DNA from: Terriglobia bacterium
GTDB taxonomy: Bacteria; Acidobacteriota; Terriglobia; Terriglobales; Acidobacteriaceae
NCBI GenBank assembly: GCA_020073215.1
Contig: JAIQFO010000035.1
Span: forward strand, 1 to 52,307
Reading direction: 5' to 3'
Length of the DNA: 52,307 bases
The notes below the pieces were generated by a model, which had not been told where the DNA came from, made no database searches, and saw only the letters and a list, made by a program, of their open reading frames with translations. This document shows, piece by piece, positions 33,469-44,216 of the stretch. The position numbers were made by a program, and so were the translations under genes. Positions within the stretch are counted from its first letter, which is position 1. Every line of letters starts with the position of its first letter.

Positions 33469-36400
33469 GTTGCACCTGCGCGACCGGCGCCGGAGCAGCC
33501 AGCGGCGGACTTGGGATATAGGGCTGGTGTCTGCGGCTCACTCCCAGCACGCGCTTGTGTTCATGCGGGAAGACTTTGATAAACCGGGAGAGCACCTCAG
33601 ACCAATTGTCGAGGATCCAGGTGGCCCGCGGGCTGCCGGTCAGTCCGAGATGGCGGGTGACAAGACCTTGGACTAGCTTTGCTTCGGCAAGTCGGGCCTT
33701 TGCCAGTTGCGCACTTTCCCTGTCGAAAGGCGGCGTTTCGAAAGGCGGCGTTTCGAAAACCGGTTCGAGATCGACCGACTCCAGATTGCAGCGCTTTTCA
33801 GTAAAGTCTCCGCGCTCGTCGAAAACGTAGGCGACACCGCCACTCATGCCGGCGGCGAAATTTCTGCCGCAAGCTCCTAGCACGAGGACCAAGCCCTTGG
33901 TCATATATTCGCAGCAATGGTCGCCTACGCCCTCGACTACCGCGGTGGCTCCGGAGTTGCGAACGGCAAAGCGCTCCCCTGCGATGCCGTTGAAAAATGC
34001 TTCGCCACTGGTCGCGCCGTAGAGGGCTACATTGCCAATCAGAATATTGTTTTCCGGCGCGAAACGGGATCCCCGCGGCGGGTAGGCAACCAAACGGCCG
34101 CCGGACAACCCTTTGCCAACGTAATCATTAGCCTCGCCTTCGAGGGTGAGAGTAACTCCCTTGGCCAGGAACGCGCCCAGGCTCTGGCCGGCCGATCCAT
34201 CGAGATGAATGCGGATGGTATCGTCGGGCAGACCCGCGGACCCGTAGCGGCGAGCAATCTCCCCGCTCAACATGGTTCCCACGGAGCGGTGAACGTTGCG
34301 CACGGGCACTTTGATCACAACCGGCGTGAGGTTTTCGAGCGCATTCTGCGATCTGGCGAGAAGCTGATGATCGAGCGCCTGCTCCAGACCGTGATCTTGC
34401 GCCTGAAGGCAGCGGCGCGCCACGCGCGACGGCACCTCCGGGTTATGAAGAATGGCCGACAAATCCAGGCCCCGCCCCTTCCAGTGATGGACGGCGGGCT
34501 GCACGTCGAGCATGTCAACGCGGCCAATCATCTCATCCATGCGGCGGAAGCCGAGTTCGGACATGTATTGCCGCACCTGTTCCGCTAGAAAGAAGAAGAA
34601 ATTGATGACGTGCTCGGGCTGCCCTTGAAATTGCTTGCGCAACACGGGATCTTGGGTGGCGATGCCCACAGAGCAGGTGTTGAGATGACACTTGCGCATC
34701 ATGACGCAGCCCATTGCAATCAGCGGCGTTGTGGCGAAACCGAATTCTTCTGCGCCCAGCAGCGCCGCGACTACGACATCTCGGCCCGTTTGCAGCTTGC
34801 CGTCGGTCTGCACGCGGATGCGACTGCGCAGGTCGTTCAAGAGAAGAACTTGCTGCGTTTCGGCCAAGCCAAGCTCCCACGGAATGCCGGCATGCTTGAT
34901 GGAGCTGAGGGGCGAAGCGCCCGTGCCTCCGCTGTCTCCGCTGATCAGCACGACGTCCGCGTGCGCCTTGGCCACGCCCGCTGCCACCGTGCCTACTCCG
35001 ACTTCGGCCACCAGCTTTACCGCTATGCGCGCTTGCGGGTTCACATTTTTCAGGTCATAGATCAGTTGCGCCAGATCTTCGATGGAATAGATATCGTGGT
35101 GAGGCGGCGGCGAAATCAAACCCACGCCGGGGATGGAATGCCGCAGACGTGCAATGACCTCGTCCACCTTATGCCCCGGAAGCTGGCCGCCTTCACCGGG
35201 CTTTGCGCCTTGCGCCATCTTGATCTGTAACTCGTCCGCGTTGACGAGATAGTGGGCAGTAACTCCAAAGCGCGCCGAGGCGACCTGCTTGACCGCACTT
35301 CGCCGCAAGTCTCCGTTCGCATCCGGCTGGAAACGCCCCTCATCTTCGCCGCCTTCGCCGGTATTGGACTTGCCTCCTATGCGGTTCATGGCGATCGCCA
35401 GGGTCTCGTGGGCTTCTTTGCTGATGGAACCGAACGACATCGCTCCCGTAGTGAAGCGCTTCACAATCTCTTTCGCGGGCTCTACCTCTTCGATCGGAAC
35501 GGGATTGGCGCTCTTCTTCAACTTCATCAAACTGCGCAGGGTCGCCAGGTTGCTGCTCTGGTGGTCGATGAGGTCGGTGTATTCCTGAAAAGTCTGGAAG
35601 CTATCTTGCCGTACTGCTTGCTGCAGCTTACTGATGGTTAGCGGGTTCAGCAGGTGATACTCGCCGTTGACGCGCTGGTGATAATTGCCTCCGACGGCGA
35701 GTTCGGTCTCGGATTCGGTGAGGGGACGGAATGCGTGCTCGTGCTTCAGCTGCGCTTCGCGGGCGAGCACTTCGAGGCCGACGCCTTCCAGGCGTGACGC
35801 CGTGCCCGCGAAATAGGAATCCACCAGTTCCCGGTTCAGCCCGATGGCTTCGAAAACCTGCGCGCCCTGATAGCTCTGTAAGGTCGAGATGCCCATCTTG
35901 GCGAAGGTCTTCAGCAAACCCTTATTCACCGATTTGATGAAGTGCTTCACGGCCAGTTCGGGAGTTACTCCGTCGGCTAACTCTCCGCGACGCGCCAGGC
36001 TTTCGACGCTCTCGAGCGCCAGATAAGGATTGATGGCGCTCGCCCCATAGCCGCTGAGCAGCGCGAAGTGCATCACCTCGCGAGGTTCGCCCGATTCCGT
36101 AATCAGAGCGACCTGGGTTCTCGTTTCCTCCTGGACTAACAGGTTATGCACGGCGGCGAGCGCGAGCAGGCTGGGAATGGGAGCGTAATCCTTGTTCACT
36201 CCACGGTCGGAAAGAATCAGCAGCGTGTAGCCGGCTTTTCCCGCGAGCGAGGCTCGCTGGCACAACTCGTCTAGAGCTCGCTTCAGTCCCGCTTCTCCTT
36301 CGCTGGCACGGAACAACGCGGGTAGCGTGATGGCCAGCAGGTCCCCGGTCGATACGCGGCGCAGTTTCTCGAGGTCGACGTTGGTCAGAAGCGGGTGATC

Positions 36401-38113
36401 CAGCTTCAGCATGTGACAGTTCTCGGGTTCTTCCGAGAGAATGTTGCGCTCGGCTCCGATATAGCTGACGAGTGACATCACGATTTCTTCGCGAATCGAG
36501 TCGATGGGAGGATTGGTGACCTGCGCGAAGAGCTGCTTAAAGTAATTGAACAGCGACTGGGGCCGGTCCGAGAGACAGGCGAGCGGCGTATCCGTGCCCA
36601 TCGAGCCCACCGGCTCCTCGCCCTTGGACGCCATGGGGCCGAGAATCATGCGCAGGTCTTCATCGCTGTAGCCGAACGCACGCTGGCGGCGTAGCAGGGT
36701 TTCGGCGTCGGGGTGGTGCATGCGCGTGGGCTTGGGCAACTGATCGATGGTGATCTGATTGTCCTTGACCCACTGGGCGTAGGGCTGTCGCGACACCAGG
36801 CGTTGCTTGATTTCCTTGTCGGGGACGATGCGGCCTTCCACCGTATCCACCAGAAACATCTTTCCCGGCTGCAGGCGGCCTTTCATCTTTACGTTTTCCG
36901 GCTCGATGTCGAGGACTCCAGCTTCGGAGGCCATGATGACATGATCGTCATTCGTAACCACGTACCGTCCAGGGCGCAAGCCGTTGCGGTCGAGGATGGC
37001 GCCGATGACTCTGCCGTCGGTAAACGCAATTGCCGCGGGCCCATCCCACGGTTCCATCAGGCACGCGTGATATTCATAGAAGGCGCGCTTCTCGGGCTTC
37101 ATGTGGCGATTGCCGGCCCAGGCTTCTGGAATCAGCATCGCCATGGCGTGAGGCAGGCTGCGTCCGGCTAACAGCAAGAGTTCGACGGCGTTGTCGAAGT
37201 TCGCGGAATCGCTGCCATCCGGGGCAATGATGGGAAAAAGCTTCTTCACATCGTCGCCGAATAGCGGAGATTGCAGAATCGACTGGCGGGCGTGCATCCA
37301 GTTGACGTTGCCCTTGAGCGTGTTGATCTCGCCATTGTGCGCGATGTAGCGATAGGGATGCGCTCGTTGCCAACTCGGAAATGTATTGGTCGAGAAGCGC
37401 TGGTGCACCAGACACAACGCGCTGGTCACTTCGGGGTCGGAAAGCTCCGCGTAGAAATTGGTGATCTGCGGGGCGAGGAGCAGACCTTTGTAGACGATGG
37501 TGCGGCACGAGAGCGACGGAATGTGGAAGACACTCGCATCCTCGATGCCGGACGCTGCGATCTCACTCTCGGCGCGCTTGCGCACTACGTAGAGCTTGCG
37601 TTCAAAGGCGTCTTCTTCGGTGAAGGCGCCACAGCCTACAAAAATCTGCTGGATGTAAGGTTGCGAACCCCGCGCCACGCGGCCAATGGCGGACGCGAAG
37701 CAAGGCGTATCGCGCCAGCCCAAAACCGTCAATCCCTCTTCGCGCACAATGCGTTCCAGAATGCCTTCGCATTGCAGGCGCGGGTGTTTCTCCACCGGCA
37801 AGAAGGTCATGCCCACGCCGTAGGCGCCGGGCAGAGGCAACTCGAAACCTAACTGGCCGCACTCCCGAGCAAAGAACTGGTGGGGGATCTGGAGGAGAAT
37901 GCCGGCGCCGTCGCCGGTCTCGGGATCGCATCCGCAAGCGCCGCGGTGCGCGAGGTTGAGCAGTACTTGGATTCCTTTACTTACGATTTCGTGACTTTTG
38001 CGGCCGCGAACGTTGGCCACGAATCCGATGCCGCAGGCGTCGTGCTCCTGCGCAGGATGGTACAGGCCCTGAGCGGGCGGAGGAGCATTCGTTTTGTTTT
38101 GACGCGTCATCAT
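33461..38113 (-). CDS. gltB: Glutamate synthase large subunit GltB
   Basis: The protein is about 1550 aa. The amidotransferase domain begins at the processed cysteine in [12 protein letters not shown], implying removal of a short propeptide. The FMN synthase domain carries [17 protein letters not shown] and [12 protein letters not shown], and the 3Fe-4S cysteines are in [19 protein letters not shown]. The C-terminal beta-helix domain has [17 protein letters not shown] and later Gly-rich repeats. ATG 38113 or 38110 is likely; the frame extends to 38161. Near the C-terminus a perfect 15-bp tandem duplication (33724-33753) gives [11 protein letters not shown]. The gene is divergent from a LysR regulator gene 195 bases away, a plausible controller. 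Confidence 0.96.
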   Translation of the reverse strand: MMTRQNKTNAPPPAQGLYHPAQEHDACGIGFVANVRGRKSHEIVSKGIQVLLNLAHRGACGCDPETGDGAGILLQIPHQFFARECGQLGFELPLPGAYGVGMTFLPVEKHPRLQCEGILERIVREEGLTVLGWRDTPCFASAIGRVARGSQPYIQQIFVGCGAFTEEDAFERKLYVVRKRAESEIAASGIEDASVFHIPSLSCRTIVYKGLLLAPQITNFYAELSDPEVTSALCLVHQRFSTNTFPSWQRAHPYRYIAHNGEINTLKGNVNWMHARQSILQSPLFGDDVKKLFPIIAPDGSDSANFDNAVELLLLAGRSLPHAMAMLIPEAWAGNRHMKPEKRAFYEYHACLMEPWDGPAAIAFTDGRVIGAILDRNGLRPGRYVVTNDDHVIMASEAGVLDIEPENVKMKGRLQPGKMFLVDTVEGRIVPDKEIKQRLVSRQPYAQWVKDNQITIDQLPKPTRMHHPDAETLLRRQRAFGYSDEDLRMILGPMASKGEEPVGSMGTDTPLACLSDRPQSLFNYFKQLFAQVTNPPIDSIREEIVMSLVSYIGAERNILSEEPENCHMLKLDHPLLTNVDLEKLRRVSTGDLLAITLPALFRASEGEAGLKRALDELCQRASLAGKAGYTLLILSDRGVNKDYAPIPSLLALAAVHNLLVQEETRTQVALITESGEPREVMHFALLSGYGASAINPYLALESVESLARRGELADGVTPELAVKHFIKSVNKGLLKTFAKMGISTLQSYQGAQVFEAIGLNRELVDSYFAGTASRLEGVGLEVLAREAQLKHEHAFRPLTESETELAVGGNYHQRVNGEYHLLNPLTISKLQQAVRQDSFQTFQEYTDLIDHQSSNLATLRSLMKLKKSANPVPIEEVEPAKEIVKRFTTGAMSFGSISKEAHETLAIAMNRIGGKSNTGEGGEDEGRFQPDANGDLRRSAVKQVASARFGVTAHYLVNADELQIKMAQGAKPGEGGQLPGHKVDEVIARLRHSIPGVGLISPPPHHDIYSIEDLAQLIYDLKNVNPQARIAVKLVAEVGVGTVAAGVAKAHADVVLISGDSGGTGASPLSSIKHAGIPWELGLAETQQVLLLNDLRSRIRVQTDGKLQTGRDVVVAALLGAEEFGFATTPLIAMGCVMMRKCHLNTCSVGIATQDPVLRKQFQGQPEHVINFFFFLAEQVRQYMSELGFRRMDEMIGRVDMLDVQPAVHHWKGRGLDLSAILHNPEVPSRVARRCLQAQDHGLEQALDHQLLARSQNALENLTPVVIKVPVRNVHRSVGTMLSGEIARRYGSAGLPDDTIRIHLDGSAGQSLGAFLAKGVTLTLEGEANDYVGKGLSGGRLVAYPPRGSRFAPENNILIGNVALYGATSGEAFFNGIAGERFAVRNSGATAVVEGVGDHCCEYMTKGLVLVLGACGRNFAAGMSGGVAYVFDERGDFTEKRCNLESVDLEPVFETPPFETPPFDRESAQLAKARLAEAKLVQGLVTRHLGLTGSPRATWILDNWSEVLSRFIKVFPHEHKRVLGVSRRHQPYIPSPPLAAPAPVAQVQHG

Positions 38114-38288
38114 TCTGTCGTTGGCATGGTGGCATCTGCGGCGTGCGCGGCTGGAACACAAACCCGCAAGTTCTTACTTTCCGCCAGATGCAACGGGAAG
38201 TACAATGCAGAATTTCGATGGTAAGGATGCAAAAATACGAAGCTCGGGGCTGGGATCGAATTGCGGAGTGAAACCGGGCCGGGTCCGC

Positions 38289-38294
38289 TATAAT
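38289..38294 (+). promoter_or_regulatory. Candidate -10 box of the LysR gene
   Basis: TATAAT stands 13 bases before ATG 38308, so the transcript would have about 7 untranslated bases and no Shine-Dalgarno. No convincing -35 is seen at the right distance. The 195-base divergent gap with gltB may hold the LysR operator. Confidence 0.45.
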
Positions 38295-38307
38295 CCGCAT
38301 AAATTCA

Positions 38308-39207
38308 ATGGATTTCGATCAGCTCATCACGTTTCTGGAAGTGGCCAAGCAGGGCAGCTTCTCGCGCGCCGGAGACAAAGTGTTCCGCTCGCAATCGGCC
38401 GTCAGCGCCCAAATCCGGCAACTGGAGCAGGAGTATGGGGAACGGCTGCTCGACCGTTCGGGCAAGACGGTGAAATTGACTCCGGCCGGGCAGGTGTTCT
38501 ACGACTATGCCGAGCGGCTGAAACAACTGCGCGAAGAATCTTTGATGGCGGTGGCGGACCACAGCCGCACGCCCCATGGCACGCTTCGGGTAGGCGCCAA
38601 CGAGGCTACTTGCCTTTATGTTCTGCCGGAACTTTTCGCGGAGTACTGCCGGCTCTATCCGCCAGTGCGGATCGACATTTACCGGAACTTCAGCTACAAG
38701 ATCATGGAAAAGCTGGAGAACGGCTCGATCGAGGTGGGCATTCTCACCTTGCCGATTCAGTCTCCGAGCCTGGAAATCGAACCTATTTTCCGGGACAAGC
38801 TGATGTTGATGGTGAGCTCGAGCAATCCGCTGGCTAAACATAAGACGGCGGCGGTCCGCGATATCGTCAAGCACCCGGTGCTGCTCCCGAAGACCGGCCA
38901 CACCCGAAGGCTGATGGATAAATTATTCCGTCCTTATCGCGAGGAATTGCAAGTGCGCATGGAACTGCCCAGCATCGGCATGATCAAGAGCTTTGTGGCC
39001 GCCGATCTGGGAGTGTCGCTGGTGAGCGCGTCGTTCGCGCGGGACGAAGTGGCGTCGGGCAGAGCGAAGCTGCTTGATCTTGAGGATGCGGAACTTTTCC
39101 GCGAACTGGGGCTGGCCTACCGCCGGGACCGGACACTCTCCTGCGCTACCACGGCATTTGTCGATCTCTTGCGCAAACTGGCCCCGACGGGGAAGAACAC
39201 GCGCTAG
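38308..39207 (+). CDS. LysR-family transcriptional regulator
   Basis: The 299-aa protein has the N-terminal winged helix-turn-helix (FLEVAKQGSFSRAGDKVF, SQSAVSAQIRQLEQEYG, LDRSGKTVKLTPAG) and a C-terminal effector-binding domain (GTLRVGANEATCLYVLPELF; SIEVGILTLPIQSPSLEIEP; SFVAADLGVSLVSASFA). It lies divergently next to gltB, so it may control glutamate synthase, as LysR-type GltC does in Bacillus. That role is inferred from position. The effector is unknown. Confidence 0.92.
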   Translation: MDFDQLITFLEVAKQGSFSRAGDKVFRSQSAVSAQIRQLEQEYGERLLDRSGKTVKLTPAGQVFYDYAERLKQLREESLMAVADHSRTPHGTLRVGANEATCLYVLPELFAEYCRLYPPVRIDIYRNFSYKIMEKLENGSIEVGILTLPIQSPSLEIEPIFRDKLMLMVSSSNPLAKHKTAAVRDIVKHPVLLPKTGHTRRLMDKLFRPYREELQVRMELPSIGMIKSFVAADLGVSLVSASFARDEVASGRAKLLDLEDAELFRELGLAYRRDRTLSCATTAFVDLLRKLAPTGKNTR

Positions 39208-39238
39208 TGCCGCGTGATTTGTACATTTTCGCCAGAGA

Positions 39239-39333
39239 GTAGCGCCGCCGCCCCGGCGGCGGTCCGGCCCGTCTTCGCCCGCCGCGCCGAGGGCGAGACG
39301 CCCTCGGGACAGCCGGCAAGATGCCGGCGCTAC
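39239..39333. repeat. GC-rich dispersed repeat, copy 2
   Basis: It starts GTAGCGCCG and ends CGGCGCTAC, like the copy at 26955-27050, with the last 52 bp identical and the first 43 bp diverged. It lies 32 bases after the LysR gene. The next stretch, 39334-39600, holds only a dubious minus-strand ORF. Confidence 0.85.
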
Positions 39334-39599
39334 TCGTCTTCCACGCCGTAATCATCATGCGGTCACGGTAACTAGCAGCCTGTAAGGGCGAACTTTCTCA
39401 ACACATTCTTTAGTAATTGCAAAAGCAGCAGTTGGACCGCGTCTGCGGCATCTGTGGATGTGGCTGTGGAGAAATGGGGAAAAATTAATCATCCACTCAT
39501 TAAGCGACGCCGATTCAATGGGTTGCGTTTCCGGTTTTTGATGCTTCGCAACCCCCCGATTGCACCGAAAAAGGGCATTGACAATCTTCAAGCAACTCT

Positions 39600-39830
39600 C
39601 TAAGGTGGGTTCCGTCGACGGCTGAAAGGGTTGGCTTAATTAAACTTTTGCCGATCCGAAGTAGGCTGAGTGATCAGCTCGGCGGGGCAACCCGAAGAGC
39701 AGCCAGACCTGAAAAAACCGACGGCTCTGCGAGGGGCAGTTGGGGTTTGGGACCGCGAAAGCGGTGATCGCATCAAGGGCTGTGACGGTGCATGTCTCCA
39801 CGCTGTTGGCTCCCTCGCAGGAGTTGGTGG
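39600..39830 (+). ncRNA. Candidate structured RNA, unclassified
   Basis: The gap 39334-40119 has no convincing gene. Within it are several clean hairpins: GCTGA-GTGA-TCAGC (39665-39678), GGG-GCAA-CCC (39684-39693) enclosed by CTC/GAG, AAACC...CTGC-GAGGG-GCAG...GGTTT (about 39714-39748) and ACCGC-GAAA-GCGGT (39752-39765). Three of the loops are GNRA tetraloops (GUGA, GCAA, GAAA), common in folded RNAs. Strand is assumed plus, towards the TPR gene 290 bases downstream. I do not recognise an Rfam family. Confidence 0.35.
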
Positions 39831-40119
39831 CTAGAGCATAACCAATGTCACAGCCTTTACCTTTCTCCAGCGTTCCTGCTGATTAAGCCCTTTCCGAACA
39901 CTCCCAAAACGCCACCAAGAGCTTGCTCCGACGTGCGGCGAATAACATGCGGTCGTGATTTCCATCACGGCCAGGGGCGGGCAGCGGCCAGTAATATCCT
40001 TACAGACCAGGCAAGTGGTTTTGGTTGAAACGGTCGGCTCCGCGCCGGTCGCCGCGGGGGTAGAGAAAAGAGAGAGTTAAGTTTTCGGCTCGCTGTCGTC
40101 TCTTTAGGCTGGAACCAAC

Positions 40120-42492
40120 ATGCAGTCAGCAGGCGCGCCCATCGGTACTGACGCCATTTCGGCGGCGGAGATTCGGACGGAGTTACAGAAAGTGCTGGCA
40201 TCGGCCGAACTGGTCCGTTGCCCGCAGCTCCAGCGCTTCCTGAATTTCGTGGTCGAGGAGGAATTGGCCGGCCGCGGAGACCAACTGAAGGAATATGTAT
40301 TGGGCGTCGGAGTCTTCGGGCGCCCCGCCGATTTTGACCCCCGGATTGATTCCCTGGTACGTGTGGAAGCGCGCCGGCTGCGCGCCGCGGTGGAGAAGTA
40401 TTACGCAGACCAAGGACACGGCGACCCGATCATCATCAAGCTGCAGAAAGGCGCGTACCTGCCGTCGTTTCACCGTTCCGCCCAGTCGGACGGTTTGCAC
40501 GAGGTCTCGTCAAGCGCAGAAGAAGACGGCAACCTCCCGCAACTGGCCACGGCCTCGCACAAAAATTGGAAATGGGCAGTTTTGCTCACGGTTGCGATTG
40601 GCATGGCCCTTGGAATGGCCGCTGCCACATTCCTGCTTCGTTCTCGACCCGCGCAGGCGCTAACCGAGCGTGACTCCATCGTACTCGCCGAGTTCGTCAA
40701 CACGACCGGCGATCCCGCCTTCGATGACACCCTGAAGCAAGGATTGACCATGGCGCTCGAGCAGTCGCCGTTCCTGAACATCCTTTCCGACCGGCGGGCA
40801 ACGCAGACACTGAGGCTGATGGGACGCTCTCCGGCCGAGCACCTGCAGCCCGAACTCGCGCGAGAAGTTTGCCTGCGCACGGGAAGTAGAGCGACCGTAG
40901 CCGGCTCGATCGGCCGCATGGGGAGCCAGTACGTCATAGGGTTGACCGCGAACAATTGCAGCACGGGGGATTCGCTGGCGCATCTGCAGGTGGAGGCGGC
41001 GAGCCGGGAAGCGGTGCTGACCGCTCTGGGCAAGGCCGCGGTCGACTTGCGAAGCAAGTTAGGCGAATCGCCCAGTTCGACGCAGAAATTCGATACTCCC
41101 ATTGAGGAAGCGACAACCCCCTCGTTGGAAGCGCTCCAGGCATACAGTCTGGGGAGAAAGACGGCTCGCGAAAAAGGCAGCCCCGCCGATATCCCCTTCT
41201 ACAAGCACGCCATCGAACTGGATCCAAGTTTTGCGGTTGCCTACGCGGCGTTGGGTGTGTCGTACGTGAATCTGGGGCAACCTAGCGTGGCCAGTCACTA
41301 TGTTGCGAAGGCGTACGAATTGCGGGACCGCGTCAGCGAGCGCGAGAAGTACCGCATTGCTACCAATTACTATCACGTCGTCACCGGCGAACTGGAGAAA
41401 TCCACCGGGACTTACGAACTCTGGATACAAAGTTATCCTCGCGACTTCGCCCCCTACATTAATCTCGGCGTGGCCTACATATGGTTGGGGGAGTATGAAA
41501 GATCGGTTGCGGAAACAAAGGAAGCGCTGCGTATCGAGCCCAACAATGTACTCGCCTACACGAATCTCGCCGGGCTGTACATTAAACTCGGCCGGCTCGA
41601 GGAGGCGAAGAGCATTCTCGATGAAGCGCGGGCTCGTAATTTGGCCAGCAAGTTCATGCGCAGCAACTTGGATTACCTGGCCTTCCTCGCTGGTGATGCG
41701 CCAGCGATGGAGCAGCAGCTAGCCGAAGTCCGGAACAAACCCGGCGACGAAGACCCTCTTCTGTCGCAGCAGTCTGACACCGAAGCGTATTACGGGCGAC
41801 TCCACAGAGCCCGTGAACTTTCCCGGCAAGCAGCGGAATCCGCCACTCGTGCGGACGCAAAAGAGGCAGCCGCCGGCTGGCTGGTGAATGCCGCTTTGCG
41901 GGAAGCCGAGTATGGGAACGCGGCGGAAGCCTCAAAAGAAGTTGCGGAGGCATTGCGGCTCGCTGCCGGCAGGGACGTCAAGGGTGTAGCGGCCCTGGGC
42001 CTGGCCCGAGCCGGCAACGTGGCGGGAGCGGAAAAGTTGCTGAGGGATCTGGAGAAGGAATTCCCCGCCAATACGGTAATCCAAGTGTATTGGGCGCCAA
42101 CCATCCGCGCCGCGATCGCGATCCACCAAAGTAACTCGCGTGCCGCACTGGAGCTGCTGCAGGCAGTTGCTCCTTACGAACTTGGATCTCCCCCGCCGAT
42201 GGGTTTGGCGACGTTGTATCCCGTCTACTTGCGGGGGCAGGCCTACTTGCTGGCCCGGCAAGGCGACGCGGCAGCCAAAGAGTTCCAAAAGATCCTCGAC
42301 CACCCATACCTGGTACTGAACTTCCCGCTGCACGCGTTGGCCCGTCTGCAACTGGGCCGGGCGCAGGCAATGCTGGGTGATCAACTCCAAGCGCGCCGCG
42401 CCTACCAGGACTTCTTCACCCTGTGGAAAGACGCCGATACAGACATCCCCGTTCTGAAAAAGGCGACAGCGGAGTACTCTCGGCTGCGCTGA
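40120..42492 (+). CDS. Membrane protein with N-terminal regulatory-like domain and TPR repeats
   Basis: The 790-aa protein starts with a domain common in Acidobacteria (residues 15-118: LQRFLNFVVEEELAGR, DSLVRVEARRLRAAVEKYY, IIIKLQKGAYLPSF), perhaps DNA-binding like the winged helix of CadC. One membrane segment follows at about 150-173 (AVLLTVAIGMALGMAAATFLL). An alpha-beta region (SIVLAEFVNTTGDPAFDDTL) precedes a long series of tetratricopeptide repeats (from about residue 345: FYKHAIELDPSFAVAYAALG; YERSVAETKEALRIEPNN). The layout suggests a membrane-bound regulator or scaffold. The partner is unknown. A short dispersed repeat begins just after the stop. Confidence 0.75.
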   Translation: MQSAGAPIGTDAISAAEIRTELQKVLASAELVRCPQLQRFLNFVVEEELAGRGDQLKEYVLGVGVFGRPADFDPRIDSLVRVEARRLRAAVEKYYADQGHGDPIIIKLQKGAYLPSFHRSAQSDGLHEVSSSAEEDGNLPQLATASHKNWKWAVLLTVAIGMALGMAAATFLLRSRPAQALTERDSIVLAEFVNTTGDPAFDDTLKQGLTMALEQSPFLNILSDRRATQTLRLMGRSPAEHLQPELAREVCLRTGSRATVAGSIGRMGSQYVIGLTANNCSTGDSLAHLQVEAASREAVLTALGKAAVDLRSKLGESPSSTQKFDTPIEEATTPSLEALQAYSLGRKTAREKGSPADIPFYKHAIELDPSFAVAYAALGVSYVNLGQPSVASHYVAKAYELRDRVSEREKYRIATNYYHVVTGELEKSTGTYELWIQSYPRDFAPYINLGVAYIWLGEYERSVAETKEALRIEPNNVLAYTNLAGLYIKLGRLEEAKSILDEARARNLASKFMRSNLDYLAFLAGDAPAMEQQLAEVRNKPGDEDPLLSQQSDTEAYYGRLHRARELSRQAAESATRADAKEAAAGWLVNAALREAEYGNAAEASKEVAEALRLAAGRDVKGVAALGLARAGNVAGAEKLLRDLEKEFPANTVIQVYWAPTIRAAIAIHQSNSRAALELLQAVAPYELGSPPPMGLATLYPVYLRGQAYLLARQGDAAAKEFQKILDHPYLVLNFPLHALARLQLGRAQAMLGDQLQARRAYQDFFTLWKDADTDIPVLKKATAEYSRLR

Positions 42493-42494
42493 TT

Positions 42495-42550
42495 TGTAAT
42501 GGTTTGAACTCGACCTTGCGGACAGCTTTGGCAGGGCTCCAAGTATCGGA
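42495..42550. repeat. Short dispersed repeat, copy 1
   Basis: The core CTCGACCTTGCGGACAG with GGCTCCA and GTATCGG recurs at 52047-52087 with about six differences over 41 bases. It lies between the TPR gene and convergent tonB. Confidence 0.75.
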
Positions 42551-42696
42551 CAGAGGCAGCATAATCCGTCGCTGCCTCCCAGCGCCAAATGACCGACCCA
42601 GAGGGGGGTGAGCGTTATCGCGATTTATCGACAGCTAGCCGCGAGGCAGCAGTTCACGCTGAGCGATACGAATAACGGGGGAAGGCCAGTCGGCGG

Positions 42697-43632
42697 TTAG
42701 TAGAGCCGAAAGTTGACCTCAACGTTGACCATTACTGCTACCGGAATGCCGTCCTTGCGACCTGGCTCGAATCTCCACTGCCGTATAGCGTCGATAGCCC
42801 TTTCATCCAAACCCATACCCAAGGAGCGCTGGATGCGAATATCATGCGTCCGTCCGTCCGGTCCCACTACCACCCACAGCACAACCGTTCCTTGGTACTT
42901 AGCTTTACGAGCCTCCTCGGAGAACTCCGGGTCCGGAGCGTAGATAGCGCGCGGAGCGGATACCCCTCCCCCGACACGATAGGCGCCGCCCCCAATCCCG
43001 CCTCCCCAACCCGGCCCCACGCCCGGACCGCGCCCTGAGCCGACCCCCCCTCCGCTGCCGGAACCAATTCCGCCACCCGAACCGGTCCCGCTCGACGGGG
43101 GTCCTAAGATAATAGATGACAGCGGATTCCCGAGCGGACCCGTCTGTGGCAGGGACAGATGGATTTCGGGCGGTACAACTACAGTTGGCTCGACGGGCAG
43201 TTTAGGATCCTCGTTGCGGACAACCACTGCCGGAGGAGCCAGTTGTTCGCGAGAGGAGCGAGGCAACGCTCCTTTGGAAGCTGACAGCTTGTCGCGGTCT
43301 CCGCCCCCGCCTCCACCTCCCGTTTTAGAGGCCGATGGAGGCAAGATGTAGGGGCTGATTTCCGTGACGACGCCAATGACTTGTTGGCGAATCTCGTGGC
43401 GATGTAGTGCCACAAACCGGCCTGATAACAACAGCAGTACGATTACTAGTGCATGGGCCACGAAGGAGAGAACAAATGTGCTCCTGCGGGTCCTGTATAG
43501 TCCATAGCCCTCGCCAAAGAGGGTCGGCAAAATGGCGGGCTCCGTTGTAGCCCCCAGCGGAACTCGCTCTGCCCTCCGATGCAAAGCGAAGCTTGACATC
43601 TTCGACCCCCAACCGGGTCGGTCTTCACTCAC
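42697..43632 (-). CDS. tonB: TonB-like energy transducer with Gly-rich linker
   Basis: The 311-aa protein has one N-terminal membrane segment (TFVLSFVAHALVIVLLLLSG), a periplasmic linker and a C-terminal TonB domain (YAPDPEFSEEARKAKYQGTV; GLDERAIDAIRQWRFEPGRK). TonB transmits the proton-motive force to outer-membrane receptors such as the one at 3.2-7.0 kb. The linker is unusual: instead of Pro/Lys/Glu repeats it is mainly Gly/Ser (SGTGSGGGIGSGSGGGVGSG), plus an earlier run of seven glycines. No ExbB or ExbD gene is adjacent. The start may be ATG 43632 or the Met at residue 12. Confidence 0.85.
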   Translation of the reverse strand: MSEDRPGWGSKMSSFALHRRAERVPLGATTEPAILPTLFGEGYGLYRTRRSTFVLSFVAHALVIVLLLLSGRFVALHRHEIRQQVIGVVTEISPYILPPSASKTGGGGGGGDRDKLSASKGALPRSSREQLAPPAVVVRNEDPKLPVEPTVVVPPEIHLSLPQTGPLGNPLSSIILGPPSSGTGSGGGIGSGSGGGVGSGRGPGVGPGWGGGIGGGAYRVGGGVSAPRAIYAPDPEFSEEARKAKYQGTVVLWVVVGPDGRTHDIRIQRSLGMGLDERAIDAIRQWRFEPGRKDGIPVAVMVNVEVNFRLY

Positions 43633-43886
43633 TAATCTCGCACGCTAGTCTGCTTATATGCTATTCCGATGTAAAGTTTGGTGCAGTGATTGGGTTCACA
43701 GTGGCTAGACGGCACGAACATCACCGTTTGCACCAACTTAGAATCATTAGTGTAAAGGCGATCTTTCGCCAACAATGCAGGGACACTTCAGTTGAACGCT
43801 ACCGGTCTTTCGTTTTCTGTAAGCGCAACGGTAGGCCGGAGCAGATCCGCTGCCCCGGCCAGGCGACTCACCAGCTCGTGCGTGGT

Positions 43887-44210
43887 TTAGGCGGCTAGCG
43901 TCTGCACAAAGTGCTCACACAGGGTAGTCTCGAGCGTGTAGTTTCCGAAGACCATCGGAGTCTTGAGATACGGCTTCAGGATCTCCTCGACCTTGGGGAA
44001 CACTTCGCGCTCATAGCGCTCCAAATGGGCTTTCTCCGTCCAAATGCTCACGGTGATCATTTTCTCGTCCTTCAACTCGGGGATGAAGGGGAGGATCTCG
44101 AGGAAGCCCGTCTGCTTCTTCAGAATGGGCAGAACCTCTTTCTTTACGAGGTTGATGAACTCCTCTTTCATCTCCAGCCTCGGGATAAACTCCAGAATGC
44201 GTGCAAACAT
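43887..44210 (-). CDS. ABM-like dimeric alpha-beta barrel protein
   Basis: The 107-aa protein resembles antibiotic-biosynthesis-monooxygenase (ABM) domain proteins: RILEFIPRLEMKEEFINLVK, LPILKKQTGFLEILPFI, TVSIWTEKAHLERYEREVFP. Many members have unknown roles; some are oxygenases. ATG 44210 is preceded by a perfect AAAGGAGG 6 bases upstream, making the longer frame to 44627 unlikely. The ribosome-binding site is partly inside a hairpin (next entry). Confidence 0.8.
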   Translation of the reverse strand: MFARILEFIPRLEMKEEFINLVKKEVLPILKKQTGFLEILPFIPELKDEKMITVSIWTEKAHLERYEREVFPKVEEILKPYLKTPMVFGNYTLETTLCEHFVQTLAA

Positions 44211-44216
44211 GATGGA

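Noticed and set aside
39355..39591. 78-aa minus-strand ORF
   Set aside because: Composition is atypical, there is no ribosome-binding site and it adjoins a repeat; probably chance.
39661..39715. Signal recognition particle RNA
   Set aside because: GAGCAGCCAGACC recalls the SRP motif GAAGCAGCC, but the opposite side and the GGAA-type tetraloop position do not fit.
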